From Moniliophthora roreri (taxonomy: Eukaryota; Basidiomycota; Agaricomycetes; Agaricales; Marasmiaceae): DNA of 64,000 nucleotides. How positions within the stretch are numbered: position 1 is the first letter of the stretch; each line of letters begins with the position of its first letter. Shown here in pieces: positions 35,663-48,131 of the stretch. The stretch lies in the NCBI GenBank assembly GCA_001466705.2, contig LATX02000200.1:2232001-2296000 (forward strand), in the 5' to 3' direction. The notes beneath the pieces were generated by a model, which did no database searches, was not told where the DNA came from, and saw only the letters and a list, made by a program, of their open reading frames with translations. The position numbers and the translations under genes were made by a program.

Positions 35663-38605
35663 TCACGTCGCACCTGCTTTTCCCTTTTCACCAAGATCCG
35701 TGATATCCATATCGATCGCCATCTCGTCCCCTAAGCGTTCCATCGCCGAAGTAACCGCTGTCACCTTCTCCACTCCACACGTACATATCCTAACCAACGC
35801 CTTCTCACCACCAAGCTCTGCAACGCGTCCAGTGCCCTCTCAGCCGTCATGTTCTTCGCCACGGACATACTACTTGATACAATCGGCCCTGCGAGTAGGA
35901 CTCCATGTAGCCTCGCTTCGATACCTTCGCGATCGCCAGCCTCCTTGGTTTGCGGCCTACACGAAAGCGAGGTGAACCGATACATGAGTACCCTGCAAGC
36001 TTATCCAGACAAACACGCACCGGAACTGAACCTTGAGGCGACACTTGTTCCCAGCGGCCCATTTCGTCAAAATCAATACTGGATCCAAACATACAGTGGG
36101 GCTCAACATCTCCAACACTTGAATACTGCTCCCATGATAGCTTCAAATACGTCACTGATAGCTTTGGGGGGACCGTATCGCCACCTGTCGCATACGATCG
36201 TGGCTGCTAATGCTGCTTCGAGGTGAGGTACGTATTGTGCGATGGCGGTGGATAGCTCGACATTGTTAATCAGCATAATGTTGTGGATCTGGGGGTGCCA
36301 GATGGCGACCGATGGCGACCGATGACAGAGCAGGTGAGCAGACGGCTTTGGTGCGTGGAAGAGCGAGTTGGTGTGATGTTACACTTGGAAACTTTCTGTA
36401 AAGGTAGTGAATGACGACTAGGTCGAGGATAGCTGGATGATGCAAGAAAGTCGGTGTTGTGAGTTGAAAAAGGCGTACCATCACCGGGAAACTCGAGTCG
36501 CTGATATGATGATGTTGCAGAGTATGACGAGAACGACGGATGTGTGACCGCTTCTCGTAATAATTCTCCATTGCAGAACTCTCAGGTCCGCCCGCATTGG
36601 TCGCAGTTGACCACCAGCGTACGTCCATGATCTGCTTCTGTGATCCCACTCCAATCTCGTACACCTTTGGGATGCGATAACAGATGCTCGATCACCTCGT
36701 AGTCGGGCTCCAGAGCGTCCGTAACGAGGGCAAGATACAAGCTCGGTGCAGCAGCGAGCGTAATTGTCGTCACCAAATGCCAAATCCCTAGTCGAGTATA
36801 CTCCTCCAGCATCTTTCGCCGTACACCCTCTTCCTCCTCATCAAACGCCAACGGACTCCCACTACCCATTTCGAACGTCGAAGAGCCAGAATCAAATTGC
36901 ACCACAGATAACAACGTGCCAGTGACCAAACCCACGATTAACACCCCATTCATATACACCGGGTGCATCCAAAGCCTGTCCCGGTCCCCCAAGCCCCACA
37001 GGCATCTAACCTAGACATTCATCGTCACCGGAATCTCTTCATAGTCTAAAAGCGGCCTCTTACCACATCCTCTGCCGCTTTCCCATTCTCAGAAGCTACC
37101 GGTAGCAAATACTCATCAAAAACATCCAGCTCTCTCAAACTCTTAACCGCTTTAAACGTTACAGCCCTCTTTGCTTCGTTCTTCGAATGCTTCAATGGTC
37201 CTTCGTATGATAGACCGTTCGGATGGAGGGTAGACTGGCCGGAAGATCCAACGTGGCTTGAGAGTCTCCCGTGCATACCGGAACGTGGGGAGCGGTGTAA
37301 AGGTCGCGCAGGCCATAGGTGGTTTAAGAGAGCAATGGAGTTGTCGTAATTGACAAAAACCGACGTATGTGGTACAACGTATCGTTCACGGTCTTGCATA
37401 TCCAACTCCACTTCTTCGTTCACGTCTGAATCCGCATCTTCATACATGGCTTCTTCTGGGAAAGTCTGAGGCCGAGAGACATTGTATATCATTTAGGCGC
37501 ACCTCAGCTTGCAGAAATGCTTCGTATTTTGCTCGGGAAATGATGTCGCCTTCAAGAAGCATGACGATGAATTTCGATATTTCATTTCTGGCGCGGCCGC
37601 GGGATTGGACGTAGGCTACCAGGTGTTGGAGGGGGTCGAAGCGGATGACAGTGTCGCACGTCTATTAGCGGTGTATCAGTTAACTATGCAAAGGAAGTTA
37701 GACCAGGATCACTTACTGGGAAATCGAGCCCTTCTTAAGCGACGGAGGTAGCAAATACTGTAGTAACATTAGAAAACCTGGGCCCTGGGCCGGAGAATAC
37801 GAGAGAAATGACGAACAGAGATTGATTGTGCCTTCCGGAGGAAGCTTCACCACATTAGGGTCACGACTACATTTCAAAGTGCCTCTCAAGGACTCTAACA
37901 TTCCCACAAAAATCTCCGCATCCGACCAGTCCTTTCAACTCTTCAATGTATGGGAGCACCCTAGCAAGTGTAGCCAGGATATCCACCAGTGTCTTGGGTG
38001 TACACCATTCCAAAGGTACTGTGAGGTAGAAGAAAGTGGTCAGACGGAATGCTATAGAACTGTTCGTAATCCACAAGTCGATGATATCGCCAAAATGTTT
38101 TGAAAAATCTTCCATCGTTGTGTGTGGAACGTTGATAACGAGGCCATCGCTAGTACTGGGATGTAGAAATAGCCTTTCTCATCTCCATGAAAAGATATAG
38201 AGAGGCGCAGTAGGGTCCGAGATTGTCCGAGGCGACGTGGTGTCGACATTCGATAACTGGCCAGTATTCTGCTATGGCTGATAGAGTTGCGCGATCAAAT
38301 ACGTTGATACAAGACCATGACGAAGGTTCGGGATAACTAGATTGTTCGAGTGAAATGGGATACTCTTGGATGACCTATTGGCGCCTTGGAGTTAGCGATA
38401 GACAGCCATCTTGAGAAGTTGAACTCACCTCAACAGGTCTCGGTGTGTGCTGCGCCAACTCATCAACATGATCCAGTACACCAATAACTTGCGCGTCTAT
38501 GTTGGTTTGGGGTATGTTGAGAGAAACGATAGGGTTCTTCGCGTTCTGTATAGGCGAAGCAGTCAGGCCAAAAACTTTTGGACGATCCCCTGGTGAAAGG
38601 AGCAT
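35663..38605 (-). pseudogene. Truncated Dicer pseudogene
   Basis: Read on the minus strand, domains appear in Dicer order. They are a helicase fragment from motif III onward (RPKVFGLTASP, HVDELAQHTPRPVE) and the helicase C-terminus (DPLQHLVAYVQSRGRAR). A DUF283-like region (RERYVVPHTSVFVNYDNSIA ... AVKSLRELDVFDEYLLPVAS) and a connector (LWMHPVYMNGVLIVGLVTGT) follow. An RNase III domain (LLREAVTHPSF, YQRLEFPGDG, SHQLALPRTKAVCSPAL, WRYGPPKAISDVFEAIMGA) and the C-terminal region complete it. The N-terminal helicase with motifs I and II is absent, and so is the first RNase III domain. A TAG at 37,013-37,011 and frame breaks (near 37,070 and 35,830) show loss of function. The 5' end stops where the duplicated L10a fragment begins. 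Confidence 0.82.
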
Positions 38606-38617
38606 GTATTCTCGTCA

Positions 38618-38705
38618 ACTTCTTCGTCTCCTTGTTGAGAAAGGAACTGGCAGAACATCAAGTCCACATAAGTCCATCATGGACAAGCCCGTTCGTCTCT
38701 TCTAG
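38618..38705 (+). pseudogene. Copy of the last exon of the L10a gene
   Basis: It matches 26,418-26,513, including KPVRLF and the stop codon, with small deletions that break the frame in the middle. No other L10a exon lies nearby, so it cannot encode the protein. Confidence 0.85.
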
Positions 38706-38925
38706 ACGGCGCTGTTGATGTTTGGAGCTCTTGTATGGGCCTAGGATACAACGATGGAAGAAGTACGCTGTGGTGTTGCTGGGGGGAGTGGGGTGGGACA
38801 AGCCGTAATGCATATAACATGAAGCCCCGTATGCTTGGTGTTCGAGTTTTCAAGTAAAGAATGGGTTCACCATCCCTGGAAAATAGCAGCGGCCTCCACG
38901 ACGAATCGAAAGTTGGAAACAGATA

Positions 38926-38995
38926 CTACATAAACCACAGGTGTCCTGCAATCTCTTCTTTCTCTGGGTCGGTATTTGTGTCAATTTGAGCAAGC
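38926..38995 (-). pseudogene. Second first-exon fragment of a Zn2Cys6 regulator
   Basis: On the minus strand this reads IPTQRKKRLQDTCGLC, with the first aspartate after Cys replaced, and is followed by GTATCTG where the intact gene has a GTATGTG donor. It is part of duplication copy B. Confidence 0.6.
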
Positions 38996-39050
38996 GAAGC
39001 TGAGGCCGAGGTGGTGGAGGGAGCAAAATTCGCCAAAGCATCAGTTGCCT

Positions 39051-39578
39051 TGTTGGACTTTAACCTGTGTCTCTCATCCAGAGAAGGCGATCACACTGTT
39101 CTCCTTTTTGAATATCACCTCATACAGGCCTTGACAGGATCATCGATACCCAATTTATTGCAACAGGCTACAACGATACTCAATTCCAAGTGTTATTGCG
39201 CTGGATACGAGTCTCTGGACATTATCCTCCCTCAAAATGGAGCAATGATATTGGTCAGTGAGTAACAGAAGACGGTTCCGCGTATCTAATCGAGTCCCCG
39301 CCAGAACGTATTCTCGCTCACAGGTTATTGATTCATTCTACTTAACATCTTCGCCCATTTCGGGAGTGATTTCCTTTACCATATGTCACCAGGTGTCTGA
39401 CTGCAATCTCCGACGGTGGCACATACGATAAGCATGTGCAGCGCGGACCCGGCTGATCTACATAAATAGGACCTTGTTTCTTCCTTCCTTCAACTGTCAT
39501 AGTGGCACCGAGGTATTTATACTGCAGTTGTGTAAGTCCCAGACTTTAGTTGACATTCCATCTTACTCGTACCATCTG
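39051..39578. other. Upstream region of the P450 gene
   Basis: I see no gene. The part from about 39,500 on is shared with the P450 pseudogene at 1-1578, including GGTATTTATACTG (about 39,512), a possible TATA element. This shows that the duplication included the promoter. Confidence 0.45.
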
Positions 39579-41693
39579 ATGTACTTCCCACATTATTCAG
39601 TTGCCCTGGGACTTCTGGCCGTCTTCGTGATTTGGTATCGCAGGTCAATCAGACGTTTCTCACGATATCCTCCAGGTCCTAAGCCATGGCCTCTTATTGG
39701 GAATCTCCTTGATGTTCCTTCAACGAAGCCTTGGAAGACGTTCTCCGAATGGGGCCGTTTGTATGGTATGATCGTTCTCCTGTCTGGAATGTTTAGTTTT
39801 GACGAGACATCATCCAGGAGATCTTGTTCACTTTGAAATTCTCGGAAAGCATAACATAGTCATCAATTCTCGTGGACTCGCTCATGAACTGTTTGAGAAA
39901 CGGTCTCGAATCTACTCAGACCGACCATATCTTGTCACAGGTGACCTGTACGTTCGGTTCGCCGTACTTTTAATCTTCAGGTCTCAACTCAACGTATGGT
40001 TTAGAATGGGCTGGACGACCGTTAGTGTCGGTAAGTCTTCGTTTTGACGCTCCTACTCTCGCAAACAGTCATTTCGGTATGTAGCCTTCGCCCCATACGG
40101 CGAAACATGGCGCCAGCATCGTCGAATCATTCAGGAGGGGCTTCGAGACTCGGCTGTATCGGAATATCTACCTGTTCAGATGGAGAAGACCCGAGAGTTC
40201 CTTGTAAATCTACTGAATGACCCAAACAACTTTCGCGCCCACATCCGAACGTGAGCGATGCTATTTTGCGCATATCTCAAGTAGCTAACTCGAGGGATGC
40301 CAGCCTGGCTGCCGCAATCATAATAGGCGTGACGTATGGCCATGATATTGCTTCGACTAATGACTACTTTGTCCAATTGGCTGAAAAGGCTATTGGGACT
40401 TTGGACAGTTGGGGGAGACCTTCCGTTATCGTGAATATCTTTCCTTTCATGCGTCATCTTCCCGCATGGTTGCCGGGGTGTGGTTTCCAGCACATTATGC
40501 GCCAGAGTCGGACGTGGGTTGATGATATGATCGAAAAGCCTTATGCTCTCGCAATCGACCGGATTGTACGTGTTTACATCCATCTCTTGCATGATTTCGA
40601 TTTGATATCGCTTTTAGAATTCTGGCTCCAATACGAAACCATCGCTTTTGGCCAAATATCTGGATCGATCCCGGTCCACTGGTAAGGATGTCCCTGAGCA
40701 AGTGCTTGTAATCAAACGTGTCTGTGGCAATGGATATGCCGGTGCGACCGATGCATTTCTCACAAGTATCCTCAGTTCTGATATTGATTGTCTAGCTGGT
40801 GCTGGCACTGTATGTTTCTCTCCGGAGATCGTCAATAGTGTTGACTTGAAATTGCTTGTGTAGACGGTAGTAGCATTCGCGTCGTTTTTCTTAGCGATGG
40901 CAATCTATCCTCAGGTGCAGAAGCGAGCTCAAGGAGAGATCGACCGCGTCATTGGCAAAGATCGACTACCAACCTATGATGACCGTCCAAAGTTGCCATA
41001 CATTGAAGCGGTCTTGCGGGAAACTTTGCGTTGGCATCCGGTGGCACCTCTCGGTCTCTTCCATGCAGCACTCAGTGACGATACTGTTAACGGATACTAC
41101 GTGCCTAAAGGTCTGTACTGTCAATTCCAGGTCCAATAGTCTGATCTGAATCGAGCCGTCAGGTGCCCCCATCGCTGCTAACATATGGTAGATCGTTTAC
41201 TCTCCTTCATTCCACCCTTATGTTTTATGCTTTCTCCCTAGGGCTATGACACGGGATGAAAGTGTATACTCGGACCCTGAGTCATTCGTTCCCGAAAGAT
41301 ACCTGACAGAGGATGGTACATGCAACGATGACGAGATGACTTTCATTTTTGGATTCGGTATGTGGATTGTATCCCGCTATCCTCTCGTTTGCATGTTAAT
41401 AGATAGCTCCCAGGAAGGCGCATTTGTCCTGGGCGGCATTTGGCTTCGGAAAGCTTGTGGGCTGGAATGGCTTCGGTCTTGGCCGCTTTTGATATTACGA
41501 AAGCGAAGGATGAAGCTGGAAATGAAATCGAAATAGATGCTGCTTACTCGGACGGTGTAATTAGGTACGGGAATGCCCGTTGGATTAATGGTCATCTCTA
41601 ACTCAGCTATCTAGTCACCCAGGAGAATTTCGTTGCAGCATTACGCCAAGGTCGGACAAAGCGAGGGCTCTCATCTCGGGATTAGCTGTCTGA
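39579..41693 (+). CDS. Cytochrome P450 monooxygenase, microsomal type
   Basis: This is a multi-exon gene. The N-terminal anchor (SVALGLLAVFVIWYRRS) is followed by the Pro hinge (YPPGPKPWPLIGNLLD). Then come the B-C region (TYGLEWAGRP), the C helix (YGETWRQHRR) and the I helix region (DCLAGAGT). The ExxR helix reads ETLRWHP, the PERF-type motif is FVPERY, and the heme loop is FGFGRRICPGRH, split by an intron after 41,359. The tail is ISHPGEFRCSITPRSDKA. It resembles basidiomycete P450s usually annotated as O-methylsterigmatocystin oxidoreductase-like. The substrate cannot be read from sequence and no pathway cluster adjoins it. All key motifs look intact, unlike the decayed twin at 1-1578. Some internal splice sites are inferred from the family pattern. 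Confidence 0.88.
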
Positions 41694-42251
41694 AGCCCTC
41701 TATCTTTGCTCAATTCCAACATTGTGTGTTTGTCCATGATTGAAGGTTTATTTCTTGTTCGTCGAGGGACGAAGTATAAAGATGCGTATATCAGCAATCA
41801 ATTGCTGGTTGTGGACGGTCAAGCGAATGGCTGCTTCTACCCATTTAAAATCACTATAAATGCCTATATATTGTTGTTGGAACTGCATCACGATATAGAC
41901 CCCTTTGAGCTCTACCTCTCTCGAAAAGTTGAGAATGCATTATGATCGAACGCGCCAATGGCATCTCTGCATCATTTCGTCGTTACCGTTTCTCTTTAAA
42001 CATTCAAACACTCAAAGTTGGCACTTCGCGCTGCCATCAACATGAGTCCTAGAACCAAACGAAGCTGAGCGGGGACGTTATCGAACCGTCGCGGTTCGAT
42101 CCGGCTGCGCCTCACCGTCACGCAACTTAGAAATCTTTCTCCATGACCTGCAGTGATTGGCCTGCAGTGATTGACCTCAGTCTTGTTCAACATGTCCTCG
42201 AAAGAAACGCGCCGAATCAGTCAACTCTGCGCAAAGCTCAAATGATCGTAT
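41694..42251. other. Intergenic region with a perfect 9 bp palindrome
   Basis: I see no gene. ATCGAACCG and CGGTTCGAT flank the 3-base loop TCG at 42,080-42,100. It resembles a tRNA T-loop word but lacks the rest of a tRNA. It may be an inverted binding site for the gene that follows. Confidence 0.4.
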
Positions 42252-44708
42252 ATGTGGGTCCTGATGCGTTCGGACTGTCGAATCTCAATAATCATGAATC
42301 TGTCAAGAATGCACAGCATCTCCAGTGACATTCCAAAGAACCTTGCAAGGATAACGAGTATTACACAGCAAGAGCCTGGGATGTCTACGGCTAGTCTGGT
42401 AGGTGCGCTCGACGGAACTCGGATTGTCTTGCTTACTGCTTCCATTCAGCGACCAGACGCACAGTTGGAAGATGCAGCAGAAGAGGCCAAGGAAGCGAAG
42501 AAACCGACTTTGCTTCAATCATGGGAGAAGCTATTGAAGGAGGTAGCGAGATACGACGACGATATGGTGAAGAATTGGAAGGAAGACATTGATACGCTAT
42601 TGGTCTTCGTGCGGCTGTTTGATTTATGTTGCTCCAACTAATTTTAATGTGCTGTGTAGGCCGGTTTGTTCTCCGCCGTCGTCACAGCTTTCACTATCGA
42701 GTCGTACCGATGGCTTGCCGAGGACCCTGCAGACATCACTGTAGCTCTCCTCACACAGATATCCCGTCAGCTGAACGCATCGCAGACCATTACACAAGAC
42801 CTACCACTGTTCCAACCAGAAAGAGCCTCCATCCGCATTAATTGTTTCTGGTTTCTCAGTCTCATCTTCAGCCTCACATCCGGGCTGTTCGGTCTGCTCT
42901 GCAAACAGTGGTTACGCGAACATCAGCGCGATACGCCAACACGAACACCAGGAGAAGCACTCGCGCTACGGCAGCTGCGTCGAGACAGCTTTGAGAAGTG
43001 GGGAGTTTCGTCGTTTTTATCGGCGCTGCCTATACTTCTCGAAGTCGCACTGCTTCTGTTCTTCGTTGGAGTTTTGGAACTCCTCTGGAGTCTACATTCA
43101 ATCCCCTTTGCTGTTTGCTTGGTTGCAGTCATGCTCAGCGCAGGGTTATACTTTTTCACCACGCTCTTACCGACACTGAAGGTCCCACGAGACCAAATGA
43201 ACGATATACGTGATCATTTCTTCGGGAAGTTGTCGTATCAGCTCATCTGCCCATACAAGTCGCCACAATCGTGGGGGATTTATCAGCTCTCCCGCAGCCT
43301 GATTCGTCCTTTACTCCGATTAGGATTCGCGAAGAACGTTGTCCAGAAACACTTTCGAGCATTATGCGATCACGTTGAGTCTCCGACCTCGGACTGGTCT
43401 TCGTTTGATCTCCAGGTGGTCAGACAATTCGACCAGGGTGTCCCTCTTGGATTATCTACCGATGCTCTGGAACTGAAACTGTACGAACTGCGCGCCTTTG
43501 AATGGGTGTTCACCATGTTTCGCGACAGTCCATCGATGATACCCCACCTTCAGAATGTCTTTGGAACCATACATCCTTCAGTGGCAGCGTCGGTCATCTT
43601 TGGAAGATGGGATATCACATTGTGGCATCACGTCTCCGTGTCCGATATTGAGTTTGGGCTCAAATTTGGCCGAATACCATATCTACATCCAGACCTAACA
43701 GACCTAACCTGGCATGGTGCGCCTACGCCCGCCATGAGTGATCCATTCCTACAACATTCCGAGGGGATTAATTTACTCTTCTGTCACCAGTACTGGATGG
43801 CAATGACACGCAGGGGCAACCTTGGAATGTTCATGAATGAACTCTTTGATCTGGAGCGGGCAAACCTGCAACAATCCATTGGACTCCGTTTTGTCATCCC
43901 ATTTCCTGTCGTCGATCTATTATGGAAGCATGAAGATCCTGTTGTCCGGAGGCAGAGTCTGCAATCACTTCGGTTCTTCGAGGAAGCTTGGAAAATATGT
44001 GCAGGGTATGATGAAGAACGGCACGATTGGGAGCGCATAGTTTTCGTTGCGGTCCTTGCGAAACATATGAACGATCCAGATTGTATTTCGGAGCTATTGA
44101 CGAGCAAGCAGGGACAGGCATTCATCAGATTCATCCATAAAGAGTTGATAATACGGCGGCTCTATCATCATCGATTCATGATTTTTACACCGGAATGGCA
44201 CCAAGCGATCCAACGGACACAGAAAGTTGGGAACCTGCCTTTTGACTACTTCCTACCCCTTCCCGAGGACTGGCCACACAATCCATCTTTACCAGTGTCA
44301 TATCCCATCCAACATTCCTCCGAGACAGTACCAAGCATCAAATCGAACGACGAGATGATGGAGATCCTTATCGGGAATGCTAGTGAACGATTTAGTCCGC
44401 TCAACGGAGACCGATTTCACGATTTAAAGTCCTCTGGTATTCACAAGTCGGATGGAAATAGCATTCCGGTTGCGCAGCAGCGTTGGTCATTGGGCCAATG
44501 GACGGGCGAAGATCTTGGTATGCAGAGTGTAGTAGAACAGTTCGAGATGGAGAACACCGTTGTGGATGCGGCCTTAGGCCACTTTGGAGATGTCGTGGTT
44601 AGTATGGAGAGCACACATGAAGGTTATACAGAAGATACAGAAGATAATTGTACTAATGGTCACCGTCGTGATCTGACAGAGAAGGAGGTCAGTACTGAGG
44701 AGGAGTAG
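42252..44708 (+). CDS. DUF6535-domain multi-pass membrane protein
   Basis: There are two exons, 42252-42608 and 42660-44708. The junction rebuilds the family signature LLVFAGLFSAVVTAF. The domain continues with ESYRWLAEDPADIT, INCFWFLSLIFSLTSGLFGL and the conserved LCKQWLREHQRDTPTRTPGEA. Two more helices (LPILLEVALLLFFVGVLELL and FAVCLVAVMLSAGLYFFTTL) complete about four membrane segments. A long soluble C-terminal region of about 500 residues follows. This family is strongly expanded in Agaricomycetes and has no known function. The start could be the ATG at 42,252 or a later one at 42,294. No membrane-independent domain is recognised in the C-terminal part. Confidence 0.88.
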
Positions 44709-45221
44709 ACACGGAGTAGTTATATACTTTTATTAAGGACTTGGTCTCTCTCCACCGCCTATGAATGCGCTTTTCATAGAACATTCTGTAGGACAGGCCG
44801 TATCATAACTCGGATAGTTAATGTGGGAGATACGCACCTATGGGTGTCGTTGGTCATTAAACAGCAGTGAATGTACAACAAGTGCGTATTATAACAAGAC
44901 GTCATGGTAGTTCACAACACTGTCAAACCCACCAGAAGATGCATATTCGAGTACCCTAGTCACGGCCGCGATCATGTCAACTCAAATACGTTTGCAACTC
45001 AGTTCGCGAGCTTGTACATTCGGCTTCTGCCTGCGGAGGTTTACTGTAGTGGTGTCAGTGAAGACAAGTTTCGGCGCTTAAAACTCTTCTATAGCTCGTT
45101 CTGGTAAAGGTTTTCCATTGAACTACATACTGCCAAATTGTCAATTAATGAGATCCATTATGCTCCGTATCTAGGAAATACATATTTATTACTATACTAC
45201 CACTGTTTCCTGCGACCAGAT
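44709..45221. other. Convergent intergenic region
   Basis: This lies between the 3' ends of the DUF6535 and glutathione reductase genes. One short open frame (44,904-45,107) has no recognised domain. It probably holds both 3' UTRs. Confidence 0.45.
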
Positions 45222-47026
45222 CTACCGCAAAGTAACGAGTTCTATAACAAGGGTTTTAGCACGAGTTCGGGTTGACACAGCGAGATACGTACCTTCAGCG
45301 GAAGTAGGATGAATGGCCACGGTATCATCAAAGTCCTGCTTGGTCGCTACATGCAACAGAGGTTAGCTCACACGATAACAAAAGGCCAAAGAGGCACGCA
45401 CCTTTCATCTTGACAGCAACCGCGAAACCCTGCATGGCCTCGTCACTGCCCATACCAATGATATGCACACCGACAACGCGTTCCTCCGGTCCAACGCAGA
45501 CAAGCTTGTACATCGAAGGCTCTTTGTGCTCTTCAGGGACCATGGAGAAGTATAAGGCACGGAAGTTGGATTTGTCTAGCATACGACAGATTCAGTATGC
45601 GAGCACAGTCAAGAAAAGAATGATACACACAGATCTTTACTTGATCATCGCCGTACTTTTTGCGCGCTTGAGGTTCCGTGAGACCGACGGTTCCAATAGT
45701 AGGGTGTCTGAGTGAAGTTAGTCAACGTCAGAAAAGGCAGTCCTTTCGACTCACGAGAAGACAACCGTAGGGATATCCTCGTAGCTAAGCTTGTCGTTCT
45801 TAAATTTCTCGGGGCCAAACAACCGGTTGGATAGTCTTCGACCAGCAGCAATAGCAACTGGAGTTAACAGTGCCTTGCCTTGAACATCGCCGATGGCGGT
45901 AATACCCGGAACGGATGAGATCTGGTATTCATCAACAATCACGTTACCCTGCTCGTCCAGTTTGACGCCCAACTCTTCAAGACCCATGTTCTGAGTCGAC
46001 GCCTTGCGACCAATAGCCCACAGGACACAGTCAACTTCAATGGCTTCGCCGTTATCCTTGTGAACAGTTAGGGTCTGGCCCTTCTGACCCTCAATCTTCA
46101 CGACCTTGCTAGTCTTGTGGATCTTAACGCCGCTCTTCTCCATCCACGGGGTGAGGACCTGCTGCAGAGAGGGATCGAAGGTTCTAAGGACTGTTTCGCC
46201 ACGAATAACGAGGTGGGTCTCGCTGCCCAGCGCATTAAAAACGCCAGCAAGCTCTACTGCGATATATCCCGCTCCGACGACTGCAACTCTCTTCGGTTGC
46301 TCCTCGAGTTCAAAGAACCCGTCCGAGGTGATACCGAGACTTGCTCCGGGTATGTCATCATCGCTGGGAACAGTCGGGTATCCACCGGTAGCGATACAAA
46401 TTTGGTCCGTATTGAGAGTATACTTGCTCTTTCCGTCTGGTAAGGTCACTTCTACGGTATTGCGCGATGTGAGGCGGCCGAAACCTTGGTGGAACTCTAC
46501 GCCTTCCTTGTCAAAATTGCTGTGATATATGCCGTTGAGCTTGCGGATGTAGGCGTCGCGTTGAATTTTGAAGGAAGACCAATCGAATTTGGGTGCATCG
46601 GGGAGACCTTCTAGCTTGTAACCTTTGGCGTGATAAATGAGCTTCTCTCGGAGGTCGGCTGCATGCCACATGATCTATTGCACAGAGCATGTTAACACTA
46701 GTGCAAAAAGTGTCGACACTTGCAGTATACTCGCCTTCTTTGGCACACAACCTAATGAAAAAAACTTATCAGAACATTTTGGTGATTACAGCAAGAAGCA
46801 TTTTTACGCACCAACATTGACACAAGTACCACCAAGATGAGGAGTCATTTCAACCACAGCGACCTTCTTGCCATATGATGCAGCACGTCTCTAGATCCCT
46901 GGTTTAGCATAGGTTTCCTTGCGAGGTCAAGTATCGACGCACCGAACTTCCGCTTCCTCCGCTACCACCACCGATTATCACGTAGTCATACTTCTCCGCT
47001 GTGGGTTTATTGTAGATAGGAGGCAT
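45222..47026 (-). CDS. GLR1: Glutathione reductase (NADPH)
   Basis: The N-terminus MPPIYNKPTAEKYDYVIVGG enters the FAD-binding GxGxxG motif. The redox-active disulfide follows in GGTCVNVGCVPKK. The NADPH-binding motif is VAVVGAGYIAVELAGVF, the second FAD motif is ITAIGDVQGK, and the dimer interface has HPTIGTVGLTE. The active-site base is in VAIHPTSAEE near the C-terminus, split by an intron. Introns interrupt both ends, and the stop TAG is 45,224-45,222. It reduces oxidised glutathione using NADPH in cytosol and often mitochondria. The frame stays open upstream of the ATG through an intron (about 47,050-47,128) and reads like a mitochondrial leader, but contains no ATG. Confidence 0.95.
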
Positions 47027-47218
47027 CTTCAAAGGAGTATTGGTCGTGAAAGTCCTCGATATCTAATGCCAGGGATATTAGCCCAACATATACATCAAGT
47101 AAAAGAAAACCGAGTCTCACCAAGTTTAATCGCTGAGCGGCCCTAATGGTCGAAGAGGAGATGGGGGGCAGTTTGGCTAAACTCCCTCGAGTGACAGGGA
47201 GATGATATAGCGCCAGGA

Positions 47219-47233
47219 TTTATATATTTATAA
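47219..47233 (-). promoter_or_regulatory. TATA element of the glutathione reductase gene
   Basis: On the minus strand TATAAATATATAAA lies about 195 bp before the ATG and about 90 bp before the upstream intron. This fits transcription starting near 47,190 and a spliced 5' leader. Confidence 0.5.
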
Positions 47234-48131
47234 CGGATCGATAAGCAGGTGAGTAATATAGCGGTGGCTCTGTGGACCGGACGCAAAAAATCGCGACCAT
47301 AGGTCACCTGATGAATACGCGCTTTGTCAGTCCTTCCGCAGGACCCGTGTTCGACCACTCATCGACCGCTTTCTGCCCGAAATTTGGATCCCGTGTCCTC
47401 GGGATATGTATAGCAAGAACCTACATACGGCTGTATTCAAATTCAACGTGGATGTCTGTCGATTTCACGGTAGACAATGCCAAAGCTTCAATCAAGCTGC
47501 CTGTCAAATCTGAGGCGGATATCTTTTTGGCCCTTTTCTGGCGCCATCACTAGAATAACTGTCCGCAGGCTGTCCGTAATAGTAATCCTCACGACACTCA
47601 ATCCAAGACTCGCACAGACGACAAGGGTCCTAGCATCTTTATACTTTTCACCTAGGCTAGGATACATGGATACATACGGCAGGAAACTCATTATTCCTTC
47701 GAGCAGCCTTCAATCCGTTGAAACCTTCGGTGCCATTAGCCCATTCTGTTCAGCTCTTTGCCAACACCTCATGGTTTCAGCGACCCAGCGGCGGCCCCTG
47801 TCGAATCAGCTCAGGCGGTCGACCTCCACCACAAGTGATACTTAGTGATCTAGCCGTCGTCAACCGGTGCGACAATGGAAGAATATTACTGGGGGCATCG
47901 TTCGGTGGCGTGGTGGTGGTCGCAGCTACCCGCTCTTTTCACATTTTGCTATATCAACTGTTTCGATAATGTTAGTATAATAAATCGAAGCATATCAGGC
48001 CCGACGGTGGAGCGGCTTGAACTAATAAACGCCGAAACCCTACATTCCTAAGTAACTGTCATCATAATATCTCGCATCAGTAGAATTTAAAACAGTGAAA
48101 TCGAACTATTCGGTCCTGCACACAACACCCC
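47234..48131. other. Divergent intergenic region
   Basis: This lies between the glutathione reductase promoter and the start of the amidohydrolase gene. Open frames at 47,272-47,969 overlap in all frames and carry no recognisable domain. I treat them as chance. Confidence 0.45.

Larger units (their letters stand above)
38609..39050. repeat. Segmental duplication, copy B
   Basis: This is a shortened copy of 26,414-27,130 in the same orientation: L10a last exon, 3' flank, Zn2Cys6 first-exon fragment. It is fused to the Dicer relic on the left, and similarity ends near CATCAGTTG on the right. Confidence 0.8.

Noticed and set aside
42080..42100. tRNA gene at the GGTTCGATCC word
   Set aside because: It is a 9 bp palindrome without acceptor, D or anticodon arms around it on either strand.
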